64,000 nucleotides of DNA, from assembly GCA_903895845.1 (NCBI GenBank), contig CAITVK010000072.1:1-64000 (forward strand). The letters are read 5' to 3'. This document shows, piece after piece, positions 36,855 through 45,853 of the stretch. The DNA comes from an uncultured Chitinophagaceae bacterium. GTDB taxonomy: Bacteria; Bacteroidota; Bacteroidia; Chitinophagales; Chitinophagaceae. The translations under genes were made by a program, and so were the position numbers. The notes below the pieces were generated by a model. It made no database searches. It was not told the origin of the DNA and saw only the letters and a program-made list of their open reading frames with translations. Positions within the stretch are counted from its first letter, which is position 1; each line of letters starts with the position of its first letter.

Positions 36855-38201
36855 TTAGTTATTTGGCTCGGCATCGCCATCTTTTGCTTTTTTGCCTTTC
36901 TTTTCTTTTTTCTCTTTACCGGCGTGTCTACCACTTCCATCACCATCATCCTGAATGCCACCTGCCGGATTCAATGTAGCCAAAACTTTCTGTAACCTTG
37001 CTCTTGCAGCAATTGCTTCGGGGTCTTTTGTATCGGCTGGAACCAATATTTCTTCAAATGGCGCTTTGGACATATCAAATAATTCTCCCGACTGATTCAA
37101 CTTCCAGTTCAATTCCCTCACATACCACATTGCTGCCAACTGATTAAAAGCCCATGGTCTGTGATTGCCCTCTTTACCTTTCATCTCTGGCACTATGCTT
37201 TGTCCATCCACCACATTTTTATTGTCTGTAGATTTTACTCCGGCAATATCCAATACTGTTGGATAGATGTCGCTCGCATCAATCATGTCATTACAAACCT
37301 TTCCTTTGGGAGAAACACCTTTCCACCAAGTAATGAATGGCACCAATCCGCCACCTTCCAACATAGAACCTTTACCACCAACAATCCTTCTGCCACCAAT
37401 GGTAGCTTCGGTTGTATGTCCGTTTGCAGTACCATTATCGCCCATAAAGAAAACAACTGTATTTTTGGTTAGATTAAGACTATCCAATACTTTCATAAAC
37501 TTACCAACCAATTTATCCATATACATCACGTTATCATGGTACAAATCTTTACTGTCGGGTTTACTATCAGGCGTAGGCAATATTTCTCCATGCACATGAT
37601 CCAATGGATAATATAAAAAGAAGGGTTTGTTTTTATTTTCAGATAAAAATTTCACCACATCAGCATGCATCAAATCTGGAATGTACACATGGTCTTTTAG
37701 CGGAATGGTCTGTCCGTCTACATAATATTCTTTTCCTTTTTCCTGATAGTTCCAGTAAACGCCACTTCCCTTGTAGGTAAGGTAATGGTCAAAGCCAAAA
37801 TCGGCAGGAGTAAGTGGCAATTGTCCCCATTTGCCAATAGATGCACACACATAGCCTGCTTGCTTTAATACTTTTGGAATCATAGTTTCCATTTGTGGTG
37901 TAAACTTTCCTGTAGCATCTTGGTTGGTAGCCCCTGTGTGAAAAGCATATCTACCAGTAAGAATCATGGCGCGCGAAGGCCCACACAAGGCAGCCGTGTA
38001 CATGTGTGTATAGCGCACACCCTGATTAGCCAACTTATCAATATTGATTGTCTTGTAATTGTCGCTACCATTACAGCTGGTTTCGCCATAGCCATAATCA
38101 TCAGCAAGCATAAATACAATGTTTGTTTTAGCATTTTGTGCAACTGCATTCAGCGCAGCAAAAGCAAACAGGGTAACCGATAAAATCTTTTTAAAAGACA
38201 T
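36855..38201 (-). CDS. Sulfatase (arylsulfatase type, exported)
   Basis: 448 residues. Signal peptide FAFAALNAVAQ (~1-22). Metal-binding N-terminal block NIVFMLADDYGYGETSCNG and formylglycine motif CGPSRAMILTGR (Cys73), then FFMGDNGTANGH and GGKGSMLEGGGLVPFITWWKG. It hydrolyses sulfate esters, probably in the periplasm, once Cys73 is converted by a maturase that is not in the window. The C-terminal ~30 residues are a Lys-rich, low-complexity tail (KEKKEKKGKKAKDGDAEPNN), unusual for the family. No SusC/D or other glycan genes are nearby. Confidence 0.93.
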   Translation of the reverse strand: MSFKKILSVTLFAFAALNAVAQNAKTNIVFMLADDYGYGETSCNGSDNYKTINIDKLANQGVRYTHMYTAALCGPSRAMILTGRYAFHTGATNQDATGKFTPQMETMIPKVLKQAGYVCASIGKWGQLPLTPADFGFDHYLTYKGSGVYWNYQEKGKEYYVDGQTIPLKDHVYIPDLMHADVVKFLSENKNKPFFLYYPLDHVHGEILPTPDSKPDSKDLYHDNVMYMDKLVGKFMKVLDSLNLTKNTVVFFMGDNGTANGHTTEATIGGRRIVGGKGSMLEGGGLVPFITWWKGVSPKGKVCNDMIDASDIYPTVLDIAGVKSTDNKNVVDGQSIVPEMKGKEGNHRPWAFNQLAAMWYVRELNWKLNQSGELFDMSKAPFEEILVPADTKDPEAIAARARLQKVLATLNPAGGIQDDGDGSGRHAGKEKKEKKGKKAKDGDAEPNN

Positions 38202-38337
38202 AAGGCAAACTTTTTTGAATAAATAATTAACTGGTATATGGGCTAATCAAGCTAAATCTTGATTAGTATGAGGGGGTAAAGTTATTGGGTTGAGGGATGA
38301 TACAAGTAAAAATCTACGGCATCGTTTCCGATTGAGG

Positions 38338-38551
38338 CTTCTCCCAATCGTCCAGCCAACCCGCTGGATCGTCTGGCCATATAGCTGAGCCATCCGGCCA
38401 AATCTTCCAGTGGTCCGGCTAGTTAGCTGAGTCACCTGGCTATTTGGCCGAGCCAGCTGGCCATTTCTCCCAATCACCTGGTTAGTTGGCCAGGTCGTTC
38501 AGCCAACTAGCCAGATGGTCTGGCCAACACTTCCAATGAGCCAGCCAAACG
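38338..38551. repeat. 21-bp tandem repeat array E
   Basis: Nine full 21-bp units (38349-38537) with partial units on both sides. Core is CGTCTGGCCA followed by an eleven-base more variable half (often TATAGCTGAGC or TTCCAGT-like). It is rich in TGGCCA and CCAGCTGG-like palindromes. It lies between the divergent sulfatase and small membrane protein genes. Sequence unrelated to the other arrays, same period. Confidence 0.9.
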
Positions 38552-38600
38552 TTCTTTAAGTTAATATTCAAATATCAATGTACTATATTATGCCTCATTA

Positions 38601-38608
38601 TATATTTG
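38601..38608 (+). promoter_or_regulatory. -7 box TATATTTG for the small membrane protein
   Basis: Exact TAnnTTTG match 39 bp before the ATG at 38648. Confidence 0.6.
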
Positions 38609-38647
38609 TAGCTTAAGTATCTACAAAGAAATTAATCAAAAGTGAAA

Positions 38648-38836
38648 ATGGGCGTTTTTCTTTATGCGGTTTTTATAGTTTCACTAATAGTCGGAGTACC
38701 GCTTTTGTTGGTGTACCGTGTTGTAAAAAAGTTGTTGCAACAAAAGAGTGCCTATTATCTAAAAATTACTTTTTTGATAATCTATCTTGTAGCATTGATT
38801 AGTTTTTTGTATGTCGTATCAACAATCCAATGCTGA
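38648..38836 (+). CDS. Small membrane protein, unknown function
   Basis: 62 residues from the ATG at 38648 (a GTG six bases earlier is in frame). Two hydrophobic helices, FLYAVFIVSLIVGVPLLLVY and ITFLIIYLVALISFLYVVS, separated by a Lys/Gln loop. Real coding is supported by the promoter box and membrane pattern, but no family is recognised. Confidence 0.55.
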   Translation: MGVFLYAVFIVSLIVGVPLLLVYRVVKKLLQQKSAYYLKITFLIIYLVALISFLYVVSTIQC

Positions 38837-38889
38837 CAATAATTATATATACTCTTTTATTAAGAACTTAATCAAAAGCTCGCGCCCTT

Positions 38890-38897
38890 TATATTTG
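38890..38897 (+). promoter_or_regulatory. -7 box TATATTTG for glyS, next to the start codon
   Basis: Exact TAnnTTTG match only seven bases before the ATG at 38905, which predicts a leaderless or nearly leaderless message. Confidence 0.65.
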
Positions 38898-38904
38898 CAG
38901 CCTT

Positions 38905-40380
38905 ATGAGTACACAATCTGAAAATGTTTTTCAAGCGATTATCTCCCACGCCAAAGAATATGGCTTCGTTTTTCCTTCTAGTGAAATTTATGACGGACTA
39001 AGTGCCGTATATGATTATGGCCCTAATGGGAGTGAACTGAAAAAGAATATCCGCGACTATTGGTGGAAGAGTATGACGCAGATGCACGAAAATATTGTGG
39101 GCATTGACGCCGCTATTTTTATGCACCCAACTACCTGGAAAGCGAGCGGGCACGTAGATAACTTTAGTGATCCGATGATTGACAACAAGGACAGCAAAAA
39201 ACGCTACCGTGTAGATCATTTGATTGAAGCGTATGCCGAGAAGCTGGCACACGAGGGTAAGAAAGAAGAAGAGTTTGAAGTGTTGAAGAAAATGGACGAG
39301 TTGTTATCTGCAGATGATTTTGTTGGACTAAAACAACTGATTGATGAGAAAAAAATGGTTTGCGCCATCAGTGGCACTTGCAACTGGACAGAAATCCGTC
39401 AGTTTAACCTGATGTTCTCTACAGAATTTGGTGCAATTGCTTCGGACAATCCCGATGATAACAAGGTTTACCTGCGTCCAGAAACGGCTCAAGGCATCTT
39501 TGTAAACTTCTTAAATGTGCAGAAGACTGCAAGGATGAAGATTCCTTTTGGGATTGCCCAAACAGGTAAAGCCTTTAGAAATGAGATTGTAGCCCGTCAG
39601 TTTATCTTCCGTATGCGTGAATTTGAACAGATGGAAATGCAATTCTTTGTTCGCCCTGGCACAGAAGGTTTCTGGTATAAATTCTGGAAAGAAGCCCGTT
39701 TGCAATGGCATCTTTCTTTGGGCTTGAGTGCAGACAAATACCGTTACCACGACCACGTGAAGTTGGCGCACTATGCAAAAGAAGCTTGCGATATTGAATT
39801 TGAATTTCCTTTTGGATTTAAAGAAGTAGAAGGTATCCACTCTCGCAGTGACTTCGATTTGAGTCAGCATCAACTGTACAGCAAGAAGAAAATGCAGTAT
39901 TTTGATAATGATATTGATGAAGCAACGGGTAAGGCTTATGGCAATTACGTTCCTTATGTGGTAGAAACGTCTATTGGTTTGGACAGGATGTTCTTATTGA
40001 TTTTGGCTAATTCATACGAAGAAGAAACCATCACTAAAGAAGATGGTAGCACGGATAGTCGTGTGGTTTTACATATCCCTGCCAAGATTGCCCCTAATAA
40101 ACTGGCAATACTTCCGCTGACTAAGAAAGATGGTTTGCCAGAATTGGCAAGGGAACTGATGGATGAATGCAAACCTTATTTCAAATGTTTCTTTGAAGAA
40201 AAAGATGCAATTGGAAAGCGTTATCGCAGGCAAGATGCCATTGGTACCCCATTTTGCGTAACAGTAGACCATCAATCATTGGAAGATAGAACCGTTACCA
40301 TCCGCTACCGGGACAGTATGTTGCAAGAACGTATTTCGATGGATCAGGTGCGGGAATTGGTATTGAGTGAGATAATGTAG
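38905..40380 (+). CDS. glyS: Glycine--tRNA ligase (class II, dimeric type)
   Basis: 491-residue alpha2-type GlyRS, charging tRNA-Gly. Blocks: FQAIISHAKEYGFVFPSSEIYDGLSAVYDYGPNG, LRPETAQGIFVNF, PFGIAQTGKAFRNEI (motif 2), REFEQMEMQFFV and ETSIGLDRMFL (motif 3), with the anticodon-binding domain at the end. It is the archaeal/eukaryal-like single-chain form used in Bacteroidota. Confidence 0.97.
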   Translation: MSTQSENVFQAIISHAKEYGFVFPSSEIYDGLSAVYDYGPNGSELKKNIRDYWWKSMTQMHENIVGIDAAIFMHPTTWKASGHVDNFSDPMIDNKDSKKRYRVDHLIEAYAEKLAHEGKKEEEFEVLKKMDELLSADDFVGLKQLIDEKKMVCAISGTCNWTEIRQFNLMFSTEFGAIASDNPDDNKVYLRPETAQGIFVNFLNVQKTARMKIPFGIAQTGKAFRNEIVARQFIFRMREFEQMEMQFFVRPGTEGFWYKFWKEARLQWHLSLGLSADKYRYHDHVKLAHYAKEACDIEFEFPFGFKEVEGIHSRSDFDLSQHQLYSKKKMQYFDNDIDEATGKAYGNYVPYVVETSIGLDRMFLLILANSYEEETITKEDGSTDSRVVLHIPAKIAPNKLAILPLTKKDGLPELARELMDECKPYFKCFFEEKDAIGKRYRRQDAIGTPFCVTVDHQSLEDRTVTIRYRDSMLQERISMDQVRELVLSEIM

Positions 40381-40384
40381 GAAT

Positions 40385-40512
40385 TCGCCACAAAGGCGCA
40401 AAGACAGAAAGGTTCACAAAGTATATAAAAAGGAGGCATTAAGCTAAAAACTTAGTGCCTCCTTTTTATTTATTTTCTCTTAGTGCTTCTTTCCGCCTTG
40501 GTGTCTTTGTGG
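40385..40512. repeat. GCCACAAAG-family inverted repeat downstream of glyS
   Basis: Left arm GCCACAAAGGCGCAAAGACAG and right arm ending GGTGTCTTTGTGGC are imperfect complements. They flank the glyS terminator. Same family as 44289-44389. Confidence 0.65.
40427..40467 (+). terminator. Terminator of glyS
   Basis: AAAAAGGAGGCATTAAG (40427-40443) pairs with CTTAGTGCCTCCTTTTT (40451-40467), 17 bp with one G-T pair, ending in T5. Confidence 0.9.
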
Positions 40513-40551
40513 CAAAAAAAGGGTTATTTAATTGTAAACTCTCCGTTTTCA

Positions 40552-40583
40552 TTTGTTCCCTCCGACCCAATGCCTTACATTTG
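40552..40583 (+). promoter_or_regulatory. typA promoter
   Basis: TTTG (40552-40555) and TACATTTG (40576-40583), 20 bases apart, match the Bacteroidota -33/-7 pair. The leader of ~87 nt holds two small hairpins (AAGTAGTCACACTACTT and AATCCTTTGCAGGATT). Confidence 0.65.
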
Positions 40584-40676
40584 CCGCTCAAAAAACAGCT
40601 AAAAGTAGTCACACTACTTCCGTAATCCTTTGCAGGATTGTATTACACGGTTTTACTCTTAGCTAAAAAATTAATA

Positions 40677-42491
40677 ATGGACATAAGAAACATCGCAATT
40701 ATTGCACACGTTGACCATGGTAAAACGACTTTGGTTGACAAAATTTTACATCAAACCAATGTTTTCCGTGCAAATCAGGAAACAGGTGAATTGATTATGG
40801 ATAGCAACGATCTTGAAAGAGAACGTGGTATCACTATCTTTTCAAAGAATGCCTCTGTTCAGTACAAAGGCGTTAAGATTAATGTTATTGACACGCCAGG
40901 TCACAGTGACTTTGGTGGTGAAGTTGAACGTGTTTTGAAAATGGCTGATGGCGTTATCCTTTTGGTGGATGCCTTTGAAGGGCCAATGCCTCAGACTCGT
41001 TTTGTATTGCAAAAAGCATTGCACCTAAATTTGAAACCTATTGTTGTTATCAACAAAGTAGATAAACCAAACTGCCGTCCTGATGAAGTGCATGATGCAG
41101 TATTTGAATTATTCTTTAACCTTGATGCAACTGAAGAACAACTAGACTTCCCTACTTTCTATGGTAGCGGAAAGAACGGTTGGTTCAACAGCAAGAATGA
41201 ACAATGTGATGATATTACGCCTTTGTTGGATGGTATCCTACAATATGTTCCAGCACCAGCTGTAAGCGAAGGAACGCTACAAATGCAGATTACGTCTTTA
41301 GACTATTCTGCTTTCTTGGGTCGTATTGCAGTAGGTCGTGTTGCTCGTGGATCTATCAGTGAAAATCAACCTTTTGCTTTGATTCGTACAGATGGTCGTT
41401 TACAAAAATCTAAAGTAAAAGAATTATACATATTCGAATCATTAGGTAAGAAGAAAGTAACTGAAGTAGTTGCTGGTGATATCTGTGCTGTAGTTGGTAT
41501 AGAAGATTTTACTATTGGTGATACCATCGCAGATATCGAAAATCCAGAAGCATTGCCAATGATCAGTGTGGATGAACCTACCATGAGTATGATGTTCAGC
41601 ATCAATACGTCTCCTTTCTTCGGTAAGGATGGTAAGTTTGTTACCTCTCGTCACTTGCGTGATCGTTTGATGAAAGAGACTGAAAAGAATCTAGCACTAA
41701 AAGTAGAAGATACAGACAGTGCGGATAGCTTCTTGGTATATGGTCGTGGTATTTTGCATTTGGGCATCTTGGTTGAAACAATGCGTAGAGAAGGTTATGA
41801 ATTAACCGTTGGTAACCCTCAGGTATTGGTTAAACAGATTGACGGTAAGAAGCATGAGCCTTATGAAAACTTGGTAGTTGACGTGCCAAGTGAATTCAGT
41901 GGTAAAGTAATTGACCTTGTTACACAACGTAAAGGTGAAATGTTGGTGATGGAAAGCAAAGGAGAAATGCAACACCTTGAGTTTGAAATCCCTTCTCGTG
42001 GATTGATAGGCTTGCGTTCTCAAATGCTTACTGGTACTGCTGGTGAAGCTGTAATGGCACACCGTTTCTTGGAATACAAGGCTTGGAAAGGACCAATTCC
42101 TGGTCGTAGCAATGGAGTTTTAATTTCTAAGAGTACAGAAAGAACAACAGGATACTCTATAGATAAATTACAAGACAGGGGGCGTTTCTTTGTTGATCCA
42201 AACGAAGAAGTATACACTGGGCAGATCATAGCAGAACACATCAAACCAGGTGATTTGGTGGTGAATGCTACTGAAGCTAAGAAGTTGACGAACCACCGTG
42301 CAAGCGGTAGTGATGATGCTACCCGTATTACGCCAAAAATATTGATGACTTTGGAAGAGTGTATGGAGTACATTCAACAAGATGAGTGTATTGAAGTAAC
42401 ACCAAAAAACATCCGTATGCGTAAGGTAATATTGAATGAAGACGAACGTAAGAAAACGTCTAAGAGCATGGCTAGCGAAGCAGTAGGATAG
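40677..42491 (+). CDS. typA: Translational GTPase TypA/BipA
   Basis: 604 residues from the ATG at 40677, where MDIRNIAIIAHVDHGKTTLVDKIL begins the family; the open frame extends upstream but without homology. G1 AHVDHGKT, G2 RERGITI, G3 DTPGH, G4 NKVDK, then EF-G-like domains III and V and the BipA-specific C-terminal domain (FLEYKAWKGPIPGRSNGVLIS). A ribosome-binding GTPase for stress and ribosome assembly. Confidence 0.96.
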   Translation: MDIRNIAIIAHVDHGKTTLVDKILHQTNVFRANQETGELIMDSNDLERERGITIFSKNASVQYKGVKINVIDTPGHSDFGGEVERVLKMADGVILLVDAFEGPMPQTRFVLQKALHLNLKPIVVINKVDKPNCRPDEVHDAVFELFFNLDATEEQLDFPTFYGSGKNGWFNSKNEQCDDITPLLDGILQYVPAPAVSEGTLQMQITSLDYSAFLGRIAVGRVARGSISENQPFALIRTDGRLQKSKVKELYIFESLGKKKVTEVVAGDICAVVGIEDFTIGDTIADIENPEALPMISVDEPTMSMMFSINTSPFFGKDGKFVTSRHLRDRLMKETEKNLALKVEDTDSADSFLVYGRGILHLGILVETMRREGYELTVGNPQVLVKQIDGKKHEPYENLVVDVPSEFSGKVIDLVTQRKGEMLVMESKGEMQHLEFEIPSRGLIGLRSQMLTGTAGEAVMAHRFLEYKAWKGPIPGRSNGVLISKSTERTTGYSIDKLQDRGRFFVDPNEEVYTGQIIAEHIKPGDLVVNATEAKKLTNHRASGSDDATRITPKILMTLEECMEYIQQDECIEVTPKNIRMRKVILNEDERKKTSKSMASEAVG

Positions 42492-42523
42492 TATTTAGAT
42501 GGTAGATATTAGTTATTAGATAT

Positions 42524-42561
42524 AAAAAATCCCTTGAAGAGAAATCTTCAAGGGATTTTTT
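42524..42561. terminator. Bidirectional terminator after typA
   Basis: AAAAAATCCCTTGAAGA (42524-42540) pairs perfectly with TCTTCAAGGGATTTTTT (42545-42561), loop GAAA. Both strands end in T6, so it serves typA and the convergent FAD gene. Confidence 0.92.
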
Positions 42562-42602
42562 GTGTGATTGAAACTGTATGTAAAGTCGTCTTTATCTTCT
42601 TT

Positions 42603-44246
42603 CTATATAACGCCAGCAATCATCAGTGCTACCCTTTCTCCATCCATTGCAGCGCTAACAATACCGCCAGCATAGCCAGCACCTTCACCACAAGGATATA
42701 AGTTTTTTATTTGGGGGTGTTGCAAGCTTTCATTGTCCCGCGGAATGCGAACAGGAGAGGAGGTTCTGCTTTCGGTAGCCACAACCACGGCTTCATTGGT
42801 ATAATATCCTTTCATCTTTCTACCGAAGGCTTTGAATCCTTGTTGCAATGTTTTATGAATGAAAGGAGGTAATGCTTCACCTAAGTCTGCTGCCTTAATA
42901 CCCGGTACATAACTGCAAGTTGGGAAGTTGGCAGAGACTTTCCCATTGCAAAAATCTTCCATCCTTTGTGCAGGAGCCACAAATTGACCGCCACCAAGTT
43001 GATAACAACGCTGCTCAATAGCTTGCTGGAATTGTAGGAGTAGAAGAGGGTTTACCGTTAACCGGTTACCGTTGATTGCAGAGGCGTTTCCATTGGTATT
43101 CGGTAATCGGTCAACGGAAAACTTCTTAAAGTATTCTTCCGCATCTTTCTCGTCCACAGTCACCACCATTCCACTATTAGAATAGGGGTTATTACGTTTA
43201 CTAGGGCTCCAGCCATTTACCACTAACTCGTTGGCGGCAGTAGCGGCTGGTGCAATAATACCACCGGGACACATGCAAAAACTAAACACCCCACGGCCAT
43301 TCACCTGCTCTACTAGACTGTAGGAAGCGGGAGGCAGATGCTCGCCCCGCAATAAAGAAGTAGAAGCAGGCAGATTGTATTGTATGCTATCAATCAATGC
43401 TTGTGGATGTTCTATACGAACACCAAGTGCAAAAGGTTTTGCCTCTATCAATATGTTTTTGTGGTATAATAATTCGAATATATCCCGTGCCGAATGTCCT
43501 GTTGCCAATATCACTGCATCAGCATTAATCACAATACCTGCAAAAGTTTTCACACAAATAATGGCATTGTCCTCAATGATGAAGTCGGTTACCTTTTGTT
43601 CAAACAAAAACTCACCACCATAACCCAGGATAGCTTCCCGCATGGCAGTAATAATGTCTGGTAGTTTGTTAGTGCCAATATGCGGATGGGCTTCGTACAA
43701 AATCTTTTCTTCAGCTCCAAACTGCACAAAAAGATTAAGTATCCGATTGATGTTTCCACGCTTATTGCTACGGGTATATAGTTTCCCATCGCTATAAGTG
43801 CCGGCACCGCCTTCACCAAAACAATAATTACTTTCTGGGTTAATAATGCCTTCTTTGTTTAATAAAGCAAGATCTCTTCGTCTTGCTCGCACATCTTTTC
43901 CTCTTTCAATCAGGATTGGTTTAATACCTAGTTCCAATAGTTGTAAGGCAGCAAACAATCCTGTAGGGCCAGCGCCTACAATAATTACTTTTTTGGGGGA
44001 ATGAGTTACATTCTTAAACCGAATAGCAGCGAGGGGGCGTTGACTAAAAGGCTCATCGATAAAAGCAAGAAGGGTAATGTTTATCCAGATCTGGCGGGGA
44101 CTACGTGCGTCAATAGATTGTTTTAGTTTATAGAATCCATTGATGATAGTTTTGCTTTTGCCTGTTTCTTTGGCAATGTAGTCGATAAGAATACTGTTAT
44201 CTTCGGCCTCATGTGGCTTTACTTTGATGGAAAGCTGTTGTTGCAT
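42603..44246 (-). CDS. FAD-dependent dehydrogenase (NAD(P)/FAD oxidoreductase family)
   Basis: 547 residues. FAD-binding Rossmann loop VIIVGAGPTGLFAALQLLELG (~87-107), ERGKDVRARRRD, FGEGGAGTYSDGKLYTRS and NLYPCGEGAGYAGGIVSAAMDG near the end place it in the uncharacterised COG2509-type FAD dehydrogenase family. Substrate unknown. Residues ~376-400 (VDRLPNTNGNASAINGNRLTV) are encoded by DNA of the intergenic CGGTAAACGG repeat family, an in-frame insertion that probably forms a surface loop. Confidence 0.88.
   Translation of the reverse strand: MQQQLSIKVKPHEAEDNSILIDYIAKETGKSKTIINGFYKLKQSIDARSPRQIWINITLLAFIDEPFSQRPLAAIRFKNVTHSPKKVIIVGAGPTGLFAALQLLELGIKPILIERGKDVRARRRDLALLNKEGIINPESNYCFGEGGAGTYSDGKLYTRSNKRGNINRILNLFVQFGAEEKILYEAHPHIGTNKLPDIITAMREAILGYGGEFLFEQKVTDFIIEDNAIICVKTFAGIVINADAVILATGHSARDIFELLYHKNILIEAKPFALGVRIEHPQALIDSIQYNLPASTSLLRGEHLPPASYSLVEQVNGRGVFSFCMCPGGIIAPAATAANELVVNGWSPSKRNNPYSNSGMVVTVDEKDAEEYFKKFSVDRLPNTNGNASAINGNRLTVNPLLLLQFQQAIEQRCYQLGGGQFVAPAQRMEDFCNGKVSANFPTCSYVPGIKAADLGEALPPFIHKTLQQGFKAFGRKMKGYYTNEAVVVATESRTSSPVRIPRDNESLQHPQIKNLYPCGEGAGYAGGIVSAAMDGERVALMIAGVI
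43050..43121. repeat. CGGTAAACGG-family repeat inside the FAD dehydrogenase gene
   Basis: TTTACCGTTAACCGGTTACC on the left and CGGTAATCGGTCAACGGAAA on the right. The right part matches 5510-5531 at 20 of 22 bases. The 72 bp keep the reading frame. Confidence 0.8.
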
Positions 44247-44288
44247 ATTTTGTCAGGTGTTTATCCTAAAAACAGTCTTTTATTTTGT

Positions 44289-44389
44289 CTTACCACAAAG
44301 GACACAAAGGTTTTCACAAAGTACACAAGGACTATGCTTTTAATCTTTTTTGTGTTCCTTGTGAAAACCTTTGTGTCCTTTGTGGTAAG
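44289..44389. repeat. Perfect 31-bp inverted repeat (ACCACAAAGG family)
   Basis: Arms 44289-44319 and 44359-44389 are exact complements over 31 bp, with core CCACAAAGGACACAAAGG; pairing continues imperfectly inward. It lies between DUF3127 and the FAD gene (both minus). Degenerate relatives: 4670-4800, 40385-40512. Confidence 0.92.
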
Positions 44390-44394
44390 TAAAC

Positions 44395-44772
44395 CTAAAA
44401 TGGCAAATCATCCACCATTTCATCTGGAGGAGGTGGTATATTGGCATAATTAGCCTGAGGTATTTCTTCCTGTTGCCCCAATTTAACCGCTTCTATTCTC
44501 CACGCATCAAGGTTGGTAATATAATTATCCCTGCCGTCTTTCACCCATTTTGTCCCTTTTATATTGAACTGAACTTTTACTTCATCCCCAATAGCAAACC
44601 TGTCTACCAAGGCAGTTTTATCTTGCACACACTGAAACTTTGCATAGTTGGTAATAATCCTTCCTCCAATGTCCTCACTCTTTTCAATCACAAACTCTCT
44701 TGTCTTAAACGTTTCTGTACGCTGCACCGTATCATATTTGGCAGTCAGTTTTCCTGTTATTTCGTAACTCAT
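44395..44772 (-). CDS. DUF3127 domain protein with SSB-like C-terminal tip
   Basis: 125 residues, DUF3127 over ~1-100 (MSYEITGKLTAKYDTVQRTETFKTREFVIE ... GDEVKVQFNIKGTKW), predicted OB fold. After a short Pro-rich linker (IPPPPDEM) it ends DDLPF, very like the tip of single-stranded DNA-binding protein (DDIPF) that recruits repair proteins. Hence a possible ssDNA-binding role. A TATTTTCG box (44800-44793, minus) lies 20 bases before the start. Confidence 0.85.
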   Translation of the reverse strand: MSYEITGKLTAKYDTVQRTETFKTREFVIEKSEDIGGRIITNYAKFQCVQDKTALVDRFAIGDEVKVQFNIKGTKWVKDGRDNYITNLDAWRIEAVKLGQQEEIPQANYANIPPPPDEMVDDLPF

Positions 44773-44866
44773 AATTTAGTATTTAATTGAAGCGAAAATA
44801 GGGTTCAGGTTCTTAATTTCAATAATTATTCACTAATCATCAAACGTTAATCACTGGAAATTCCCT

Positions 44867-44874
44867 TATTTTCG
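44867..44874 (+). promoter_or_regulatory. -7 box TATTTTCG for the amidotransferase gene
   Basis: A TAnnTTYG variant eight bases before the ATG at 44883; a near-leaderless message is predicted. Confidence 0.5.
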
Positions 44875-44882
44875 TTATTCAA

Positions 44883-45713
44883 ATGGCACATTCGGGCAAT
44901 AAAATACGGATAGCAATTCTCGATTTGTATGATGGATACCCCAATCAGGGCATGCGTTGTATAAGGGATATCATCAGAAATTTTGCTGTCGCCAATCATT
45001 TAAACATTGTTGTTGATGAGTTTGATGTACGGCAATATCTACAATTGCCCGACACTTCCTACGATGGTTATATTTCTAGTGGGGGCCCAGGCTCGCCATT
45101 GGATTCTGTGGAAACAGAGTGGGAGCATCAATACTTTTTGTGGCTAAAATCAATAGAAGATTGGAATGATAATCCTTCCAATCTCCAAAAAAAAGAAGTG
45201 TTGTTTATCTGCCATAGTTTTCAGTTGGCTTGTCGATATTATAATGCTGGATTGGTTTGCAAAAGAAAAAGTGTTTCGTTTGGAGTATTTCCTGTCCACA
45301 TGTTGGATGATGGGTTTGGAGAGGTTGTTTTTGAAGGATTAAAAGACCCTTTTTATGCAGTAGACAGCAGGGATTATCAGGTAATAAAACCAAATTATGC
45401 CGAGTTGGAGAAGATGGGAGGCAAGGTGTTATCCATAGAAAAAGAAAGGCCACATGTTCCTTTTGAGCGTGCGGTGATGGCCATTCGATTCAATAAATAC
45501 TTTGTGGGCACACAGTTTCATCCCGAAGCAGACCCTATTGGGATGCGTATGTACCTTCAAACTGAGGACAAGAAAAAGGCCGTAATTGATGAACACGGCG
45601 AAGCCAAATGGACAAGTATGGTGAAACATTTGCAAGACCCCGACAAAATTGTGTGGACGTATAATCACATCATTCCGAATTTTTTATCAAGAGTGATAAG
45701 GCAAGAGTCATAA
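44883..45713 (+). CDS. Type 1 glutamine amidotransferase-like protein
   Basis: 276 residues with a class I amidotransferase fold: GYISSGGPGSPLD, nucleophile elbow LFICHSFQLACRYY (Cys in CHSFQ instead of the common CxGxQ) and the His-Glu pair in VGTQFHPEADPIGM. The catalytic triad is kept, so it probably hydrolyses glutamine or a gamma-glutamyl bond. It is longer than a bare GATase domain, with ~60 extra C-terminal residues. No synthase partner is adjacent; the substrate is unknown. Confidence 0.85.
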   Translation: MAHSGNKIRIAILDLYDGYPNQGMRCIRDIIRNFAVANHLNIVVDEFDVRQYLQLPDTSYDGYISSGGPGSPLDSVETEWEHQYFLWLKSIEDWNDNPSNLQKKEVLFICHSFQLACRYYNAGLVCKRKSVSFGVFPVHMLDDGFGEVVFEGLKDPFYAVDSRDYQVIKPNYAELEKMGGKVLSIEKERPHVPFERAVMAIRFNKYFVGTQFHPEADPIGMRMYLQTEDKKKAVIDEHGEAKWTSMVKHLQDPDKIVWTYNHIIPNFLSRVIRQES

Positions 45714-45853
45714 GTAGCAAGGCATAAGAAAAAAAGATTTATTTAGGCAAGCTAGGTATAAAGAGGCTTCCTGAAGGGTTATCTAGTCATCCTTGTTAAA
45801 AGAGTATCCTAATTGATTACTGCTCCATCCAGCGTTTATTCGGCTATAGCCAA

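Noticed and set aside
38247-38477. 76-codon minus-strand protein
   Set aside because: Array E in translation; no homology or promoter.
40590-40676. Possible riboswitch or attenuator in the typA leader
   Set aside because: Two small hairpins are visible but they match no riboswitch class I know, and no T-run follows.
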